Source: Maricaulaceae bacterium (GTDB taxonomy: Bacteria; Pseudomonadota; Alphaproteobacteria; Caulobacterales; Maricaulaceae). Taken from it: DNA of 64,000 nucleotides. A program made the translations under genes and the position numbers. The notes beneath the pieces are model-generated. The model searched no databases, was not told where the DNA came from, and saw only the letters and a program-made list of their open reading frames with translations. This document shows positions 61,946 through 64,000 of this stretch, piece by piece. Each line of letters starts with the position of its first letter. Within the stretch, counting starts at the first letter, position 1. Location of the stretch: positions 434,001-498,000 of the forward strand of contig JAHCJP010000001.1 in the NCBI GenBank assembly GCA_026126205.1. The letters are read 5' to 3'.

Positions 61946-64000
61946 ATGACACGCAAAATGCTGATCGACGCCGGGCACTCGGAAGAGACCCGCGTCGTGA
62001 TCGTCGAAGGATCCAAAGTCGAGGATTTTGATTTCGAAACCGCGGCTCGCAAGCCGATCCGCGGCAACATCTATCTGGCCAAGGTGACGCGGGTGGAGCC
62101 ATCGCTCCAGGCCGCTTTCGTCGAGTACGGCGGCAACCGCCATGGTTTCCTCGCCTTCAACGAAATCCATCCCGACTATTATCAGATCCCCTATGAGGAC
62201 CGCGTCGCCCTGAAGAAGGAGGCGGCGAAAGCCGACGCCGAACATAGCGACGAGGAAGACGGGGACGATGACGACCTGTCCGGCGAGTCTGCGCGCAAGC
62301 GCAGCCTGTATCTGCGCCGCTACAAGATACAGGAAGTGATCAAGCGGCGGCAGATCCTGCTGGTCCAGGTCGCCAAGGAAGAGCGCGGCGGCAAGGGCGC
62401 GGCGCTGACAACCTATATCTCGCTGGCCGGGCGCTACTGCGTGCTGATGCCCAACACCGCCCGCGGCGGCGGCATTTCGCGCAAGATCAACAGCGCCAAG
62501 GACCGCAAGCGCCTGAAAGAGGTGATCGCCGATTTCAAGGTGCCCGAGGGCATGGGGCTGATCGTGCGCACCGCCGGCGCCGCGCGCACCAAGGTCGAGA
62601 TACGCCGCGACTACGACTACCTGATACGGTTGTGGGACACCATTCGCGATGCGACGCTGCAATCCGTGGCGCCAGCGCTGATCTATGAGGAGGGCGACCT
62701 CGTCAAACGCGCCATCCGCGACCTCTACGACAAGGACATTGAATCGATCCTCGTCGAGGGCGAGGAGTCCTACAAGGAAGCCAAGAATTTCATCAAGATG
62801 CTGATGCCCAGCCATGCGGCCAAGGTCCAGCACTACAAGGAAAAGACGCCGCTGTTCATCGCCCACGGCGTGGAAGGGCAGCTGGAGACGATCTTCCAGA
62901 GCACGGTGCCGCTGAAATCCGGCGGCTATCTGGTCATCAACCCCACCGAGGCGCTGGTCGCCATCGACGTCAACTCGGGCCGCGCCACGCGCGAGCGCAA
63001 TATCGAAGCGACGGCGCTGAAAACCAATCTGGAGGCCGCAGACGAGGCGGCGCGGCAGATGCGCCTGCGCGACCTCGCCGGGCTTATTGTCGTCGATTTC
63101 ATCGACATGGAGGACAACAAGAACAACCGCGCGGTCGAGAAGCGGATGGCGGACGCGCTGAAACGCGACCGCGCCCGGCTGCAGATGGGCAAGATCTCGC
63201 AGTTCGGCCTGATGGAGATTTCACGCCAGCGCCGCCGCACCAGCATTCTTGAAGGGTCGACCAGCTCCTGCCCCACCTGCAAGGGCGCCGGTTATCTGCG
63301 TTCGGTGGAGTCGAGCGCGCTGCTGGCCTTGCGGGCGCTGGAGGCCGAGTGCCTGAAGGACCGCGCCGAAAAGCTGATGCTGTCCGTTGCGCCTGATGTG
63401 GCGCTCTACCTGCTAAATGAAAAGCGTGACCATCTACTGGCGGTGGAGGCCCGTTACGGCGTGCGCGTGATCGTCGCCGCCGGCCGCGACATGGTTCAGC
63501 CTGCGCACCAGATCGAGGTCGTCGCTGCGCGCGGTGAGTATGAACGCGCCGAGGCTGCCGCCCGCGAAGCCGGCGCGCATGTCGCGCGGCCGATCGACGC
63601 CGCCGATGACGAACCCACCGATGACGTCGAGGCCGAGGCCGAAGCCGAATCCCTGGTGGAAAGCGAAACAGTCGCCGACGGGCGTTCGGAGGACGCCGCC
63701 GGCCGCGGCGGACGCCGCCGGCGCCGGCGGCGGCGCGGCGGTCGTGACGGCGAACACCGGCCAGCGCCGGAAGCCGCTGCCGAGATTACGGAAACCGCGG
63801 ACTCCGACGCCAGTGAGGCGACTGGAGAACGCGAGTCAACACAGCCGAAAGCCGCGCAGGACGAAGGTGAGAGCGACGAGCAGCCGCGCAAGCGCCGCCG
63901 GCGCGGACGCCGCGGCGGCCGCGGACGCCGCCGCCCCGAGGGCGGTCCTGCCGGGTCCCCGCCAGTTGACGCGGTGGAGCAAACCGAACCGGGCGTGGAG
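61946..64000 (+). CDS. rne: Ribonuclease E (partial, C-terminus beyond right edge)
   Basis: This endoribonuclease is the core of the RNA degradosome. The 685 visible codons start at ATG 61946. The S1 domain (about 37-130) is split by an acidic insertion (about 82-105, EHSDEEDGDDDDLSGES). Catalytic aspartates are in VAIDVNSG and IVVDFIDM; the Zn-link is CPTCKGAG near residue 447. From about 550 the sequence becomes disordered, with Arg runs ([12 protein letters not shown]) and acidic stretches that usually bind RNA and partner proteins. It runs off the window in frame. Confidence 0.97.
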   Translation, partial: MTRKMLIDAGHSEETRVVIVEGSKVEDFDFETAARKPIRGNIYLAKVTRVEPSLQAAFVEYGGNRHGFLAFNEIHPDYYQIPYEDRVALKKEAAKADAEHSDEEDGDDDDLSGESARKRSLYLRRYKIQEVIKRRQILLVQVAKEERGGKGAALTTYISLAGRYCVLMPNTARGGGISRKINSAKDRKRLKEVIADFKVPEGMGLIVRTAGAARTKVEIRRDYDYLIRLWDTIRDATLQSVAPALIYEEGDLVKRAIRDLYDKDIESILVEGEESYKEAKNFIKMLMPSHAAKVQHYKEKTPLFIAHGVEGQLETIFQSTVPLKSGGYLVINPTEALVAIDVNSGRATRERNIEATALKTNLEAADEAARQMRLRDLAGLIVVDFIDMEDNKNNRAVEKRMADALKRDRARLQMGKISQFGLMEISRQRRRTSILEGSTSSCPTCKGAGYLRSVESSALLALRALEAECLKDRAEKLMLSVAPDVALYLLNEKRDHLLAVEARYGVRVIVAAGRDMVQPAHQIEVVAARGEYERAEAAAREAGAHVARPIDAADDEPTDDVEAEAEAESLVESETVADGRSEDAAGRGGRRRRRRRRGGRDGEHRPAPEAAAEITETADSDASEATGERESTQPKAAQDEGESDEQPRKRRRRGRRGGRGRRRPEGGPAGSPPVDAVEQTEPGVE

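Overview
The window is a GC-rich, densely packed piece of chromosome from an alphaproteobacterium. Three things point there: the combined isc/suf order (iscR, class I desulfurase, sufB-C-D-S-T-A), the trigger factor-clpP-clpX-lon block, and a bactofilin gene overlapping an M23 peptidase gene. The last arrangement is known from stalked and budding relatives such as Hyphomonas, so a Caulobacterales, Maricaulales or Parvularculales-like organism is my best inference. The order cannot be fixed from this sequence alone. Almost everything is core housekeeping. I see no prophage, CRISPR array, restriction or defence island, rRNA operon or intact insertion sequence.

Layout. 1-3787 (minus): start of the complex I operon nuoABCDE, with overlapping start/stop codons and an unrecognised lipoprotein gene between nuoD and nuoE. 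4108-5748: AbgT-type transporter closed by a strong terminator. 5807-6832: tRNA-Asp, a cyclophilin lipoprotein and tRNA-Val. 6846-8155: pheA with a Phe/Tyr leader peptide and a transcription attenuator. 8202-14475: lon, clpX, clpP, tig. 14538-19775: coq7, tRNA-Leu, a TPMT-like methyltransferase, maeB and the fused NAD(P)HX repair enzyme. 19883-21664: glnB-glnA. 21783-25596: an autotransporter and a lytic transglycosylase-like lipoprotein. 25636-33145: parE, two tandem amidohydrolase-like genes, a DEAD-box helicase and a diguanylate cyclase. 33242-36023: a TPR/oxygenase protein, a TMEM175-like channel and a GST. 36135-43510 (minus): the isc/suf operon, interrupted twice by palindromic repeat pairs. 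43734-50153: hydrolase, katG, a YciI-like protein, a small transposon-like element, anmK and tyrS. 50441-61517: an AsmA-like protein, bcp, the M23 peptidase-bactofilin pair, prfB with its programmed frameshift, PBP1A and an N-acetylmuramoyl-L-alanine amidase. 61946-64000: rne, cut by the right edge.

Themes. Envelope building is well represented (transglycosylase lipoprotein, M23 peptidase plus bactofilin, PBP1A, amidase, anmK, AsmA-like protein). So are Fe-S supply and oxidative stress (isc/suf, katG, bcp, GST) and protein quality control (tig, clpP, clpX, lon). Post-transcriptional control can be read directly at three places: the pheA attenuator, the prfB +1 frameshift and the chained ATGA/GTGA junctions of the nuo operon.

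The least ordinary items are: the lipoprotein inside nuo; a 267-bp inverted-repeat element that sits exactly in the shared stop codons of two convergent genes; REP-like modules whose central stems differ in sequence while both arms stay complementary, inside the suf operon; a purine-rich AGG-codon cluster at the end of the helicase gene; and an amidohydrolase-fold protein without metal ligands beside an apparently intact one. I did not find a convincing wholly new multi-gene system.
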